Assembly: GCA_963799425.1 (NCBI GenBank) | Contig: CAWCXA010000013.1 | Coordinates: 186,001-250,000 of the forward strand | Length of the DNA stretch: 64,000 bases | Source: CAVWSM01 sp963799425 | Lineage (GTDB): Bacteria > Actinomycetota > Actinomycetes > Jiangellales > Jiangellaceae | Direction of reading: 5' to 3' | Shown here: one piece after another, positions 51,798 through 59,897 of the stretch | Layout of the letters: every line of letters starts with the position of its first letter | Numbering within the stretch: position 1 is the stretch's first letter | The notes under the pieces: model-generated | What the model saw: only the letters and a program-made list of their open reading frames with translations | What the model was told of the DNA's origin: nothing | The model's database searches: none | Position numbers and translations under genes: made by a program

Positions 51798-52883
51798 ATG
51801 ACCGCGCAGGCAGCCCTGGACTTAGCTGCCACCCAAGTCGGCACCACCGCTGTTGCGCGCCCGCGTCGAGCTCGGCGAGACCGTCACGCCTGCCGCGGCG
51901 ACGGTGGCCTCTCCCACCGTCGGCGACGTCCACGCGCTGTTCCGCGCCGCCCGCCGAGTCTCCCGGGCCCGGCTTGCGACCGAGCAGTCACTCGGGAAGC
52001 GCCTTGAGCCACTCGCAGACACACGTGTCGCCGACGTCACGCCCAGCATGGTGCGGGCATGGGTCGCGTCACTCGTTGACGAGGGGCTCTCCCCCGAGAG
52101 TGCAGGCGTGTCTGCGTCTGCTGCGCCAGATTCTCGACATCGCCGTCGACGACGGGCACGTGGTGGCCAACGCAGCCGCCCGAGTGCGCGCACCCAAGAC
52201 CATGCGGCCACCCCTCGACCACGACGATGTGCTCGGCCTCGATGACGTCAAGCGTGTGGTCGACGCGCTCCCCGTGAAGTGGCGGGCGTTGGTTGGTCTG
52301 CTCGTCTATGTCGGCCCGCGATGGTCGGAGGCGTTGGCCGTGACCCCCTCCGATGTTGACCTGCTCCGCGGCCGCGTCCACGTCGGGCATCGGGTTGTGG
52401 AGGAGGTCAACGGAGACTGTCGGCCCCGTGATGGCGGCAAGACCCGTGGCTCGGACCGTTGGGTGGCCGCTGCCAACCCCGGCGCGCGATCTGCTCTCGA
52501 CCGCGCTAGAGGCCTTCTCAGGCCGACGTGACGACCTGCTGTTCGTCACCAGCAAGGGCACCAGCCCGAGCCGCAGCAACTTTCGCCGACAGGTGTGGGG
52601 ACCGGCGTGCGCGAAGGCCGGAGTCTCTGGCGTGACGGTTCGCAACCTCCGACACTCCGCGGCGTCGCTGATGCTCACCTCCGGGCTACGTGACCTTGAG
52701 GTCGCGCACCGGCTCGGGCACTCCAAACCATCGACCACGAAGGACATCTACGCACGGTTCATCCCGGCCGACGAGAACACCATCGACCCATACGAGGCGA
52801 TGCTCGCGGACCAAGATCACGGGAACACCACGGGAACAGCAGTCACAGAAAAGCGCCGTGTGGCGCGGGGTCATGCGGGGTAG
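51798..52883 (+). pseudogene. Frameshifted tyrosine-type integrase
   Basis: One protein is spread over four frames. It runs from ATG 51798 (MTAQAALDLAATQVGTTAV), then ELGETVTPAAATVASPTVGD (arm-binding/core region), then LRLLRQILDIAVDDGHVVAN with GPRWSEALAVTPSDVD. It ends with VTVRNLRHSAASLMLTSGL, HRLGHSKPSTTKDIY and ARF. The catalytic Arg, Arg-His box, His and nucleophile Tyr all remain recognisable. At least three frameshifts (about 51850, 52110 and 52430) would stop translation, so the element is likely immobile on its own. The gene reads toward attR, 58 bp away. Confidence 0.85.
52820..52838 (+). promoter_or_regulatory. Right pair of CGGGAACA sites
   Basis: CGGGAACA at 52820 and 52831, 11 bp apart, within the 3' end of the integrase frame. 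They match the spacing of the left cluster and are probably arm-type integrase sites. Confidence 0.55.
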
Positions 52884-52892
52884 TGCAGAGCG

Positions 52893-52926
52893 CTGACCTG
52901 CGGAAATACCGAAACGCGCAGGTCAG
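52893..52926. repeat. Inverted repeat before attR
   Basis: CTGACCTGCG (52893-52902) and CGCAGGTCAG (52917-52926) are perfect 10-bp arms with a 14-nt spacer between the integrase stop and attR. CGCAGGTCAG is also present just inside attL (50591-50600). It may be the integrase terminator or an accessory-factor site. Confidence 0.65.
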
Positions 52927-52940
52927 TCCGGGTGGCCGTC

Positions 52941-52991
52941 CTTCCTTGACACGGAAGGGGTCACTGGTTCAATCCCAGTATCGCCCACCAC
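52941..52991 (+). repeat. attR, right 51-bp direct repeat
   Basis: Identical to 50533-50583: a 3' half tRNA-Val with no 5' half, marking the far junction of the element. Confidence 0.92.
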
Positions 52992-53000
52992 GAAGACCCA

Positions 53001-53028
53001 GGTCAGAGGCCATTCCGGACCTCTGACC
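53001..53028 (+). terminator. Displaced host tRNA terminator
   Basis: GGTCAGAGG (53001-53009) and CCTCTGACC (53020-53028) form a perfect 9-bp stem directly after attR, followed by an ATCTTT run. It was probably the original terminator of tRNA-Val before integration. A related GGTCAGGG hairpin lies at 62704-62731. Confidence 0.65.
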
Positions 53029-53783
53029 AGGATCTTTACCAGAGCGTTTGGGTACGCTTTGGGTACGGTCAGAGGAAGAATCCGGGGCCTTTCAGGAGGT
53101 CCCGCGTTGTCGAAACCGCAGATCTGCCGTCGCGCGCCCTGTCAGTTATAGGCGCGACCCGGACACTTGGACCTCTACCACCGGTTCGATCCATGCCCAA
53201 CGGTGCGGCAAGCTGCTGAGCGCGCTGGCAAGCAATGTTGCGCTCACCGTGCCCCACTTATCACGGCGCAGATCTTCGGCGGCCGCTGCAATGTGTATAG
53301 CCCGGGAGTGACCTCGCAAGTGATGAGCTCGCGGAGTCCACAACGTGTTCCGCACCCGCATGGCGCTCTACGTTGGACGCGTTCTCAAATGCTCGCTTTC
53401 GATGGGCGTTCTTAACCCAGCCACGCAGCGCACGTAGTGCTCGCCCTCGCCATGCTCACTTAACGGGCGAGTCACGAGTACCAGGTCGTACTCCTGAGGG
53501 ACCGCCAACAACACGTGATCATCCGGCCGGCCCGGCGCGGCTGCTGTCCGCTCTGACCCGCCTGAAAGGGTCGAGTTGCGGGCGCGGAAGCGGCGCACGC
53601 CGAGCCGATGGCCGTGGACGCCCGGCGGGTGCTGCTGGCCAACCGACGCGCCGAACGCGCGGACTGGGAGCCAGGGCATGACCGACATGACGACCGGTCG
53701 TGTCACGCGACCGAGCGCAAGCACGAGAAAGCCCGACCGATTCTCATCGGTTGGGCCCCCTCGCACCTAGCTGTGATGTGACC
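53029..53783. other. Gene-free stretch after attR
   Basis: No convincing gene in either strand; frames lack family motifs and ribosome sites. The one clear pattern is an 11-bp tandem repeat of TTTGGGTACG plus one base (53047-53057 and 53058-53068), 56 bp beyond attR. The rest may be worn-out mobile DNA. Confidence 0.5.
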
Positions 53784-54176
53784 TCAGCGAACGGGGAACG
53801 CGATAATCGTGGCGTCGCCCACGAAGGTCCCGTCCTCCTCCGTCTCCTCTTCGGTCTCCTCGATGTGCATGGTGCACGTGATCGCATCACGACCGATGTC
53901 GGCAGGACCCCAGTTCTTGGACTGGGTTACCGTCTGCGGCTCGCTGCCGTCACTCGGGGTGAACGTGCCCTCGAACGTGAACGACGACGCCAGGTAGTGC
54001 GTGTCACCGATCCAGCCGCTGCGACCGGCGACGAAGATCGTCACATCCTCGCCCTCACAGGTCCACGCCTCGGCCTTCTTGTCCTGCTCCAGGCCAGCCG
54101 GGACCGCCATCGCCGTCCCGCTGCCCAGCCCCACAACGGCAATCGCCGTTGCCACACCTACGAGTAGTTTGCGCAC
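53784..54176 (-). CDS. Unknown secreted protein
   Basis: A 130-residue protein from GTG 54176, with AAGGGGG seven bases upstream. It has a Sec signal peptide (VRKLLVGVATAIAVVGLGSG, cleavage near AMA-VPA). The mature part contains two Cys (WTCEGEDVTIFVAG; AITCTMHIEE), an acidic Glu/Thr run and a beta-rich look (FTFEGTFTPSDGS). No family recognised. Confidence 0.7.
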   Translation of the reverse strand: MRKLLVGVATAIAVVGLGSGTAMAVPAGLEQDKKAEAWTCEGEDVTIFVAGRSGWIGDTHYLASSFTFEGTFTPSDGSEPQTVTQSKNWGPADIGRDAITCTMHIEETEEETEEDGTFVGDATIIAFPVR

Positions 54177-54317
54177 TAGCTTCCCCCTTGAGAGTGGGCG
54201 GCACGATCTGCCGCTGGCGGCCCACCTTACGCAGCCAATGTCGGCTACGGAGAGCATCCCGCCGATCTGCTCAAGGTCCTGGTTGCCCCGCTACGTGGAA
54301 AGCAAGGTATAGAGCCA

Positions 54318-54653
54318 GTGACTGACACCCGCCCACCCAAGCAGCTCGGCGCGTACGCCGAGCGCACCACGCGATTGGCTACCCCTGACCGCGTTCCTAC
54401 CGGCCGCGACGACGCGGAGCTCATGGTCTACCGGGTGGCTCTGCAGGGCGGCGCCCAGGTCGTCATCTCGCGCGGCCAAGTGAAGTCACTGCACCTGGAC
54501 ATGCCGCCGCCGATGGCGAAGGCGGTGCTGGACGTGGCGCCGATCGCGCGGCTGTCGTTCACCTGCCCGCATTGCGATCGTGTCTCGTACCACCCAGCCG
54601 ACATCGCACATGGCTACTGCGGCGCCTGCCACGACTGGACCGCACGACGCTAG
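54318..54653 (+). CDS. Zinc-ribbon protein of phage/accessory type
   Basis: A 111-residue protein with a C-terminal ribbon FTCPHCDRVSYHPADIAHGY followed by CGACHDWT. The CxxC...GYCGxCHxWT pattern is common among small proteins of actinophages and actinobacterial accessory regions. Function unknown; a nucleic-acid or protein-binding role is only a guess. The start is GTG 54318. Confidence 0.68.
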   Translation: MTDTRPPKQLGAYAERTTRLATPDRVPTGRDDAELMVYRVALQGGAQVVISRGQVKSLHLDMPPPMAKAVLDVAPIARLSFTCPHCDRVSYHPADIAHGYCGACHDWTARR

Positions 54654-54791
54654 CTCTCGCGGGGCACGGTGAGGATGGCGACGGTCTCGGGGTCGCGGAG
54701 CAGCTCTTGCTGGTCGGCCAGGGTGGGCTCACGCAAGCTGCGCACTAGCGGGCCGGCCGCCGGACGCTCGAGTGAGACCGCCCGGGTAACG

Positions 54792-55178
54792 CTACGAGGA
54801 CGCCGCCTCCGCTTCTCGGATGTTCTTGGTCACGACCTGCATCGTGCGGCCGAGTTCCTCGGTGGGGCTGAACTCGACCACCTCGGTCCCGGCGTAGAGA
54901 ACCGGCGTGTGCCCTGGGCCGACGTAGTACGTGTCGCCGGCCTCGAACACCTCTTCACCGTCCCCGGAACGGAACGCGAGCTTGCCCTTGAGCACGTAGC
55001 CCATATGTGCGCATTGGCACTGATCGTTGGGGAGCCCCGTGAAGAAGGGCGCCAGGTCGGCGTCCTGGGTGTACGTCTCAAAGCCGACCGTCCAGCCACC
55101 CTCAAAGTGCTCGAAGTGCCCCTCGTAGCCTTCGACGGTTTCGTGCTCGGAAGCGGTTTCTTTCGACGCCTTCGGCAT
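54792..55178 (-). CDS. Cupin-domain protein
   Basis: A 128-residue single cupin. Motif 1 is around CQCAHMGYVLKGKLAFRSGD and motif 2 is GDTYYVGPGHTPVLYAGTEV. Only one typical His per motif remains, so metal binding and catalysis are uncertain. It may bind a small ligand. The ATG start at 55178 has AAGGGGG upstream. Confidence 0.8.
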   Translation of the reverse strand: MPKASKETASEHETVEGYEGHFEHFEGGWTVGFETYTQDADLAPFFTGLPNDQCQCAHMGYVLKGKLAFRSGDGEEVFEAGDTYYVGPGHTPVLYAGTEVVEFSPTEELGRTMQVVTKNIREAEAASS

Positions 55179-55412
55179 CTCGTACCCCCCTTGTAGTTGT
55201 TCATCGCGAGTCTCGCGTGTTGCCCGCTGGTCTGCAACGGCGCTACTGGGTGTCCTTGTCGCCCGCCGTCGCCGGGGATGGCATCACAGCAGTCGCTTCA
55301 GCGGCGGCGTCGAGGCCAGGCCCCACTCCCCTCGCGTTTCGCGTAGTCGGACTCTACGTGTGACGCAGTGCGCGGCGTGTTGCGCACAGCTCCCTCGTGG
55401 TGGCGAGATAGG

Positions 55413-55815
55413 ACCTGTTAAGGGTTGCGCGTGGACGGCGCACACGCCGGAAAGCGATCGGAGAGCCCCAGCCGTTCTTCATCCGGCCCGCGATGGCGGC
55501 GTGTTCGCGCTGGCCGGGCTGTACGAGACTTGGCGCGACCCGACCGTGGCGGGAAGCGGATCCGGCCGCGTTCCGGTGGACGTGTGGTCGACCCGACGAC
55601 GACGGCGGAGGACGACGTGGGCCGCATCCCACGACCGGGCACACCGCTGCCCGGGAGCGGTTCAGCGACTGTCTGGACCCGACCCCGCGTGAGGACGTGG
55701 ACCTGCGCGATCTGCTCGTACCAGCCGCTCCCGGGCGGCTCGAGGCGTACCCGGTGTCGACCGCGGTGAGCGACGTGCGGAACAACGGACCTCAACTGAT
55801 GAACCCACTGCCAGC
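55413..55815 (+). pseudogene. Remains of an SRAP (YedK/HMCES-type) peptidase gene
   Basis: Pieces of one SRAP protein appear in three frames. They are TPESDRRAPAVLHPARDGGV with ALAGLYETWRDPT, then VVDPTTTAEDDVGRI, then LDPTPREDVDLRDLLVPAAP and GRLEAYPVSTAVSDVRNNGP with QLMNPLPAE. SRAP proteins shield abasic sites by crosslinking through Cys2; the N-terminal third including Cys2 is missing. The gene is therefore truncated and frameshifted. Confidence 0.75.
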
Positions 55816-55906
55816 GGAGGACGTAGCCGTGGGCTCCGGGCGGCCACGGGTAACACCCGGATGGTGTCGGCGTCTCGTATTTTCTTACCCTTTGGCTACG
55901 AGTGGG

Positions 55907-57079
55907 TTACGACGGGCAGCTGCGCTCTGTGAGGCGGATCAGGGAGCCGAACCCCTGTCCATAGCTCAAATCGATCTCCTGGGTCCTGCCATTGTCGAGG
56001 GTCAGACGAAGGAACACGCCGGACAGCTCGAAGCCCTGGGCGGCGACACAGTCGACCACTCTCCACGTCGTTGTGATGGCTCGGTCGCCGCCTCCTCCCC
56101 CTCTATTGGTGACCGGCAGCTGCGTCGTCTCGACGGAGAAGGCCGGACTGAGCGACTCCACGCCCACGACGGTGACCTTGCGGTCCGAATGCAACTGCAA
56201 CGAGAGGGTCAACGAGCCCTCACCCCATGCGGGACTGATCAGGTCTGCCCAGACTTCCGTGGCAGGTGGTGAGCAGATCCAGCCGCGTGATTCGGCGAGC
56301 TGCTCCCATTGCGCGACCGCAACGTTGACCGTGTGGCGTCGACCATCGACAGTACGGACCTCGACAACCGCCTCCTCGGTAGCTGGCCGTGACCCCGGGT
56401 TCGCACAATCAACGGCGAGGTATGCCAGCACCGTGGCGTTCTCGCCTGGATCTATCTCGCGGGAAAGTCGCCGGTCAGCGACCGCAGACTCCCAGCCCGC
56501 CAGCGTGATGCCCTCGATGGTGATCGGGTGCTCGCCCGAGTTGAAGATCGTGAAGGTCGCCGACAGCGATTCCGAGTCCGGCATCGCGCCTGTCTGCTCG
56601 AGCACAGCCGCGAGCTCGGTCGCTCGGCGTGCAGCTGTCTCCTCACGCCAGTCGTCGATCGCGGTCGACGCCGCCGCACCCACGAGCAGGCCGCTCACGA
56701 CGCCGACTACCGCGCCCAGGGTGACCTTGACGCGCTGTGGTCGTGGCGGCGGCTCCTCCTCGTCCTGCCCCTGGACGTCTACCTGAACCGGCTCCACGTC
56801 GTGCGTGAGCTGCCGCGGCGGCGGCGCGGGCCGCTGCTTGCCGCGGCCGAGGTCCAGGATCTCGTCGCCCGGCACGCCCCGACGGTAGCTCGCATGGCTG
56901 GCTGGCGAGTGGCTTCTCGAGATCCTGGAATGACGACGGGTCCTTGAACCGGTGGCCGCGCCGTTGCGGGTAGTCCCTTCCATGTGCAGCGGCGATGCGT
57001 CGGTGTCCTCGGTTCCCAGCTGCCCCACCGCTTCCTCCGGAGGTGGCGCCAAACCGAGCAGCCACTGGGCGATCGACAC
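55907..57079 (-). CDS. Unknown membrane-anchored protein with large exported part
   Basis: Up to 390 residues from GTG 57079. A Pro/Arg-rich cytoplasmic region includes GDEILDLGRGKQRPAPPP. A membrane helix lies at about 118-141 (VKVTLGAVVGVVSGLLVGAA). A beta-rich extracytoplasmic region follows, with four Cys (AVDCANPG, GWICSPP, VVDCVAAQ, ERSCPS) and immunoglobulin-like wording (SATFTIFNSGEHPITIEGIT). The first 68 residues look atypical; GTG 56875 (VPGDEILDLGRG) may be the true start. No family recognised. Confidence 0.6.
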   Translation of the reverse strand: MSIAQWLLGLAPPPEEAVGQLGTEDTDASPLHMEGTTRNGAATGSRTRRHSRISRSHSPASHASYRRGVPGDEILDLGRGKQRPAPPPRQLTHDVEPVQVDVQGQDEEEPPPRPQRVKVTLGAVVGVVSGLLVGAAASTAIDDWREETAARRATELAAVLEQTGAMPDSESLSATFTIFNSGEHPITIEGITLAGWESAVADRRLSREIDPGENATVLAYLAVDCANPGSRPATEEAVVEVRTVDGRRHTVNVAVAQWEQLAESRGWICSPPATEVWADLISPAWGEGSLTLSLQLHSDRKVTVVGVESLSPAFSVETTQLPVTNRGGGGGDRAITTTWRVVDCVAAQGFELSGVFLRLTLDNGRTQEIDLSYGQGFGSLIRLTERSCPS

Positions 57080-57366
57080 CTTCGTGGCTGGGCTGGCTAG
57101 TTACGGGCCTCACCAGTGACCGTGGAGGTGCGGGACAGCCCACAACTCGTCCGCGTCCACCCTGCCGTCCATCTGCGGTGCCAGCGCGGCCCTCCGTGCG
57201 AACGCCGACGCCGACTCCCCGTGCGCCCGAGCGCCTTGCCGCAGCGCAGCGATCTCACGGTCGGGCAGGTACGCCCAGCACCCGGTCCCGGCGTCCCCTC
57301 ACGCCGCCCTCCCCCGCCGGTACGTTCCCATCCGCCCAGCAAGCAGGGTTCAGCACCTGCTGCACC

Positions 57367-57560
57367 CGATCGGTCGCGGGGCCGCCACACGTCGGTGCGC
57401 ACACCGGGCGCCTCGAGCCCGGCCAGCCACTGCTGTTGGTCGGGGTCACCATCCGCGTCTCCGTCTTGAGCTCGGCCACCATGAAGAGCCCCAGCCCAGG
57501 GTGCAGCAACGCCAGGTCGGCCAGCCGCGGCGCACGTTCTGCACATAGGTACGGCCGGCG
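57367..57560 (-). pseudogene. Remains of a VRR-NUC nuclease gene
   Basis: The minus strand reads QNVRRGWP in one frame, DLALLHPGLGLFMVAELKTE in a second, and DQQQWLAGLEAPGVRTDVWR followed by PRD in a third. Together they give the VRR-NUC pattern (Pro-Asp, then ELKTE, then a Gln-rich helix and VWRPRD). This PD-(D/E)XK-like nuclease type is common in phages. Two frameshifts and the missing N-terminus show decay. Confidence 0.72.
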
Positions 57561-58132
57561 CGGTTCCGCAGTGGCCGGCTCTCCGGTGTCCAAACTGCGG
57601 TTAGGCAAACGGCTTGCGCGCTGTCGAACGCCAGCCGTCGACGTCCTCCGTTTGCGCATAGCCGGCGACACCGCATGAGTCCCACGTCGTACTCGTGAGA
57701 CTTACTGGCGACGACACCACCACTCTCACAGTCACCCTCATGACCATCGGGTTAGCGTCCCTACAGCTCACTGTCACTTGAGTTGCGGCTGCACGACGAC
57801 ACCGCTCCCGCAGCCGGACATCCAGGTCGTTGGCCCTCCCAGGCTGAAGTCGGCCGGCCCGCAGTGAGCGCACGTCGCCGGCAAGCGGTTGGCACGCGTC
57901 GCATTGCGTCTGCCAGAGTTCCCGGTTGCCGCGTTCGCCACTTACCTACTGGCTGCCCTTTGCGGCTCTCGCATGTCCGGTTGGGGTAAGGCACGTGCGA
58001 GCGTTCGCGGCGTGGCCCAAGACTTCCAGTCCTCGTCGCAAGCAGCCGGGGGTCGGCCTCGTCGCCTCCCCAGTCGTTTCAACCGGTGGGTGTGAACTCA
58101 CGCCCGTCCCGGGTCTGATGGTGACGCAGGCC
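57561..58132. other. Gene-free stretch
   Basis: No intact gene seen. Short minus-strand frames have coding-like composition (for example LRAGRLQPGRANDLDVRLRE near 57850) but no start, ribosome site or family match. Likely further decay upstream of the VRR-NUC remnant. Confidence 0.4.
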
Positions 58133-58465
58133 TCAACCTTGGTCGAGACCCAGCCGCTCCTCGACGCCGATCGCTGACCAGTCCAGAGGGATGAGCCCCT
58201 GTCGGCGCTCATATTCGGCGACCGTGGCGGCCACACGCTCGTCACTGTCGGCCATGGCCCGGTCGAGGTAGCCGTCGTAGGCCGCTGCGACTTGGGTCGG
58301 GTATCGGCCGGCGACACGTTGGAACCGTTCGGTGTGCCTCACCAGTGGCATCGACTCCAGCAGGTGGCGAAGCTCGTCGATGAATAGACGGGTGTTGGTC
58401 TCGCCGTGCGCGTTGAGGAAGCTCCGCGCTAGCTGCCGGTAGTCCTGCTCCTGGCTTTTGGTCAT
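58133..58465 (-). CDS. Unknown small protein
   Basis: A 110-residue, mostly helical and charged protein (MTKSQEQDYRQLARSFLNAH; LFIDELRHLLESMPL; ADSDERVAATVAEYERRQGL). GAGGGAGCGCC lies just before the ATG at 58465. No Cys and no membrane segment. No family recognised. Coding composition is good compared with its surroundings. Confidence 0.6.
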   Translation of the reverse strand: MTKSQEQDYRQLARSFLNAHGETNTRLFIDELRHLLESMPLVRHTERFQRVAGRYPTQVAAAYDGYLDRAMADSDERVAATVAEYERRQGLIPLDWSAIGVEERLGLDQG

Positions 58466-58517
58466 CGGCGCTCCCTCTTGGTCCGTGACGCGATCACCGC
58501 AGCCACTGCCCTAGTCA

Positions 58518-58738
58518 GCGGTTGACGGTTGGCTCCGCGGCCGGCGCGCCGGCCCCTGTCGTGTAGTCGATGTCGTTGTCCGCCACGGGTGAGCTCCGGT
58601 CCGTGTTCGCCGGCGGCGGGGTTCGTCGGCCACCCGCCGCTCGGCGTATCCAGATACTCGGCACAATCAGGGCAGAACTTGTCTCCCGCGAGCCGGAGTC
58701 AAGAGAACCGGCCGGCGGCACAACGTGATCGAGTGCAC
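58518..58738 (-). pseudogene. Possible remnant with a zinc-ribbon end
   Basis: In one minus frame AGDKFCPDCAEYLDTPSGGW and PTNPAAGEHGPELT can be read; another frame continues DNDIDYTTGAGAPAAEPTVN to a stop at 58518. This looks like one short protein broken by a frameshift. The family is unknown and the call is weak. Confidence 0.35.
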
Positions 58739-58794
58739 GTGATCGCTTGCGATATTCCCCAACCACTCCCCGGCCAGCTATCGCAAGCGATCAC
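58739..58794. repeat. Perfect 16-bp inverted repeat
   Basis: GTGATCGCTTGCGATA (58739-58754) and TATCGCAAGCGATCAC (58779-58794), with a 24-nt spacer. It lies in a gene-poor stretch with no T-tract. It could be an operator for a dimeric regulator, a recombination site or an element end. Confidence 0.85.
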
Positions 58795-59724
58795 CAGCTG
58801 GTGCTCATCGCCGGCATCGGGGTTCCATGGTCATCGCGGGCAACTGCCGGTCGGCTCAGTGATCATCCGGGCCGAACCGGTCGGGTTGTTGGCAGCGCCA
58901 CGCGCTCTCGCGGACGATCCTTCCGTGACGAAGCCGGATCATGGTCGTTGTGGTGAGGCGACGTCACCGGCTGTGGCCGGGGACAGTCAACTAGTGCGAT
59001 AACCGACAGACATGTCACGCTGCGTCACCCACCCTGTTTCCGCCCGGATTCCCGGCCTACGCTGCGCTTGTCGGGGTGCGGAAAGCCGCTCCGGTGCGTG
59101 CCCACAATGGGCAACGCCTCTCTCGGGTAGGCGGCGCCGCGTTCACCCCCCGTCCGCGGCGCCGCCGCAACTGCGCAGATCGCGCCCATCAGCCGTGCTC
59201 GGCTTGGACAGCCCGAGGCTGCCCGTATTCTGGCTACGCAAGATCATGTGAGGAAATCCGCTGCTTCATGATCCACTGGTCCGGAGTAGCGGACGATGCG
59301 TTAATCGGACCGGTGTGGACGACGCCCGCCCCGCCCAGGGTGGGAATGGGCGGAGCGGGTGCGTCCCCCGTGCCGTACAGGTACCCCCGCATCTGGACGT
59401 CAATCGTGTGTCCCAAGACACGACGCCACGCTTTGGCCAGCGGCCCCAACGATGAAGCGGGTGACCACACGACGGGGTAGCGTCGTCACTGAGGGTCCTC
59501 GGCTGTGAGATGGTCAACCCCCCAAAGCGCTTGGCGTCCAATCCCCCCGGATGCGCTGAGTGCGCTGCGACCGGGCACCCGGCCGCGCCCAACAGTCGTG
59601 GGCTCCGGTGCTCTCAGCGTGGCGTACAGCCGACGACACCGCCCAAGTGACTCCGATCTCGCGGGACCATTAGGTCAACAAGGGCGGCCAACCGTCTGCG
59701 TTTTCCGTGCGCTATCTTGCCCGT
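58795..59724. other. Long gene-free stretch
   Basis: I see no supportable gene in this 930-bp stretch. A GC-rich imperfect hairpin (about 59311-59369; GGACG...CCGCCC against GGGCGG...GCGTCC) is the main structure. Minus-strand frames over 59234-59470 have no recognisable family. Confidence 0.45.
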
Positions 59725-59808
59725 TCATTGGCTGCGCCTGTACTCGATGAACAAACCCAAGGTGGTGAGGCCGGCGACCAGGATCAGCAGGGTGAGGAAA
59801 ACCTTCAC
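59725..59808 (-). CDS. Possible 27-residue membrane peptide
   Basis: GTG 59808 to TGA 59725 encodes VKVFLTLLILVAGLTTLGLF followed by IEYRRSQ: a positively charged start, one membrane helix and a charged tail. It lies 89 bp downstream of the LtrA-family gene on the same strand. Codon use fits the neighbours, but no ribosome site is strong, so this is tentative. Confidence 0.35.
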   Translation of the reverse strand: MKVFLTLLILVAGLTTLGLFIEYRRSQ

Positions 59809-59897
59809 TCGTGACTCGCTTTCGTGGCTGTTTGGGTTAGAAGTGTGGCCGGGCCGGGGGCGGTTGTCACGAGCGCCGGTCCTCTTGCATGCCCCGT

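Larger units (their letters stand above)
50533..52991 (+). mobile_element. Small integrated element in tRNA-Val(GAC)
   Basis: A 51-bp perfect direct repeat (50533-50583 and 52941-52991) covers the 3' half of tRNA-Val(GAC) and bounds about 2.4 kb. Inside are a membrane protein gene, a minus-strand zinc-ribbon gene and a frameshifted tyrosine integrase reading toward the right end. CGGGAACA pairs spaced 11 bp lie near each end. The size and broken integrase suggest a defective remnant of an ICE, prophage or satellite. The host terminator of the tRNA has been displaced to the right end (53001-53028). Confidence 0.88.

Noticed and set aside
53368..53766. 132-codon minus-strand frame after attR
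   Set aside because: No recognisable family, no ribosome site, and equally long frames exist on the other strand.
59234..59470. 78-codon minus-strand frame rich in Pro and Gly (GTGDAPAPPIPTLGGAG), considered as PAAR-like
   Set aside because: No repeated PAAR motif, no ribosome site and it overlaps a hairpin; unsupported.
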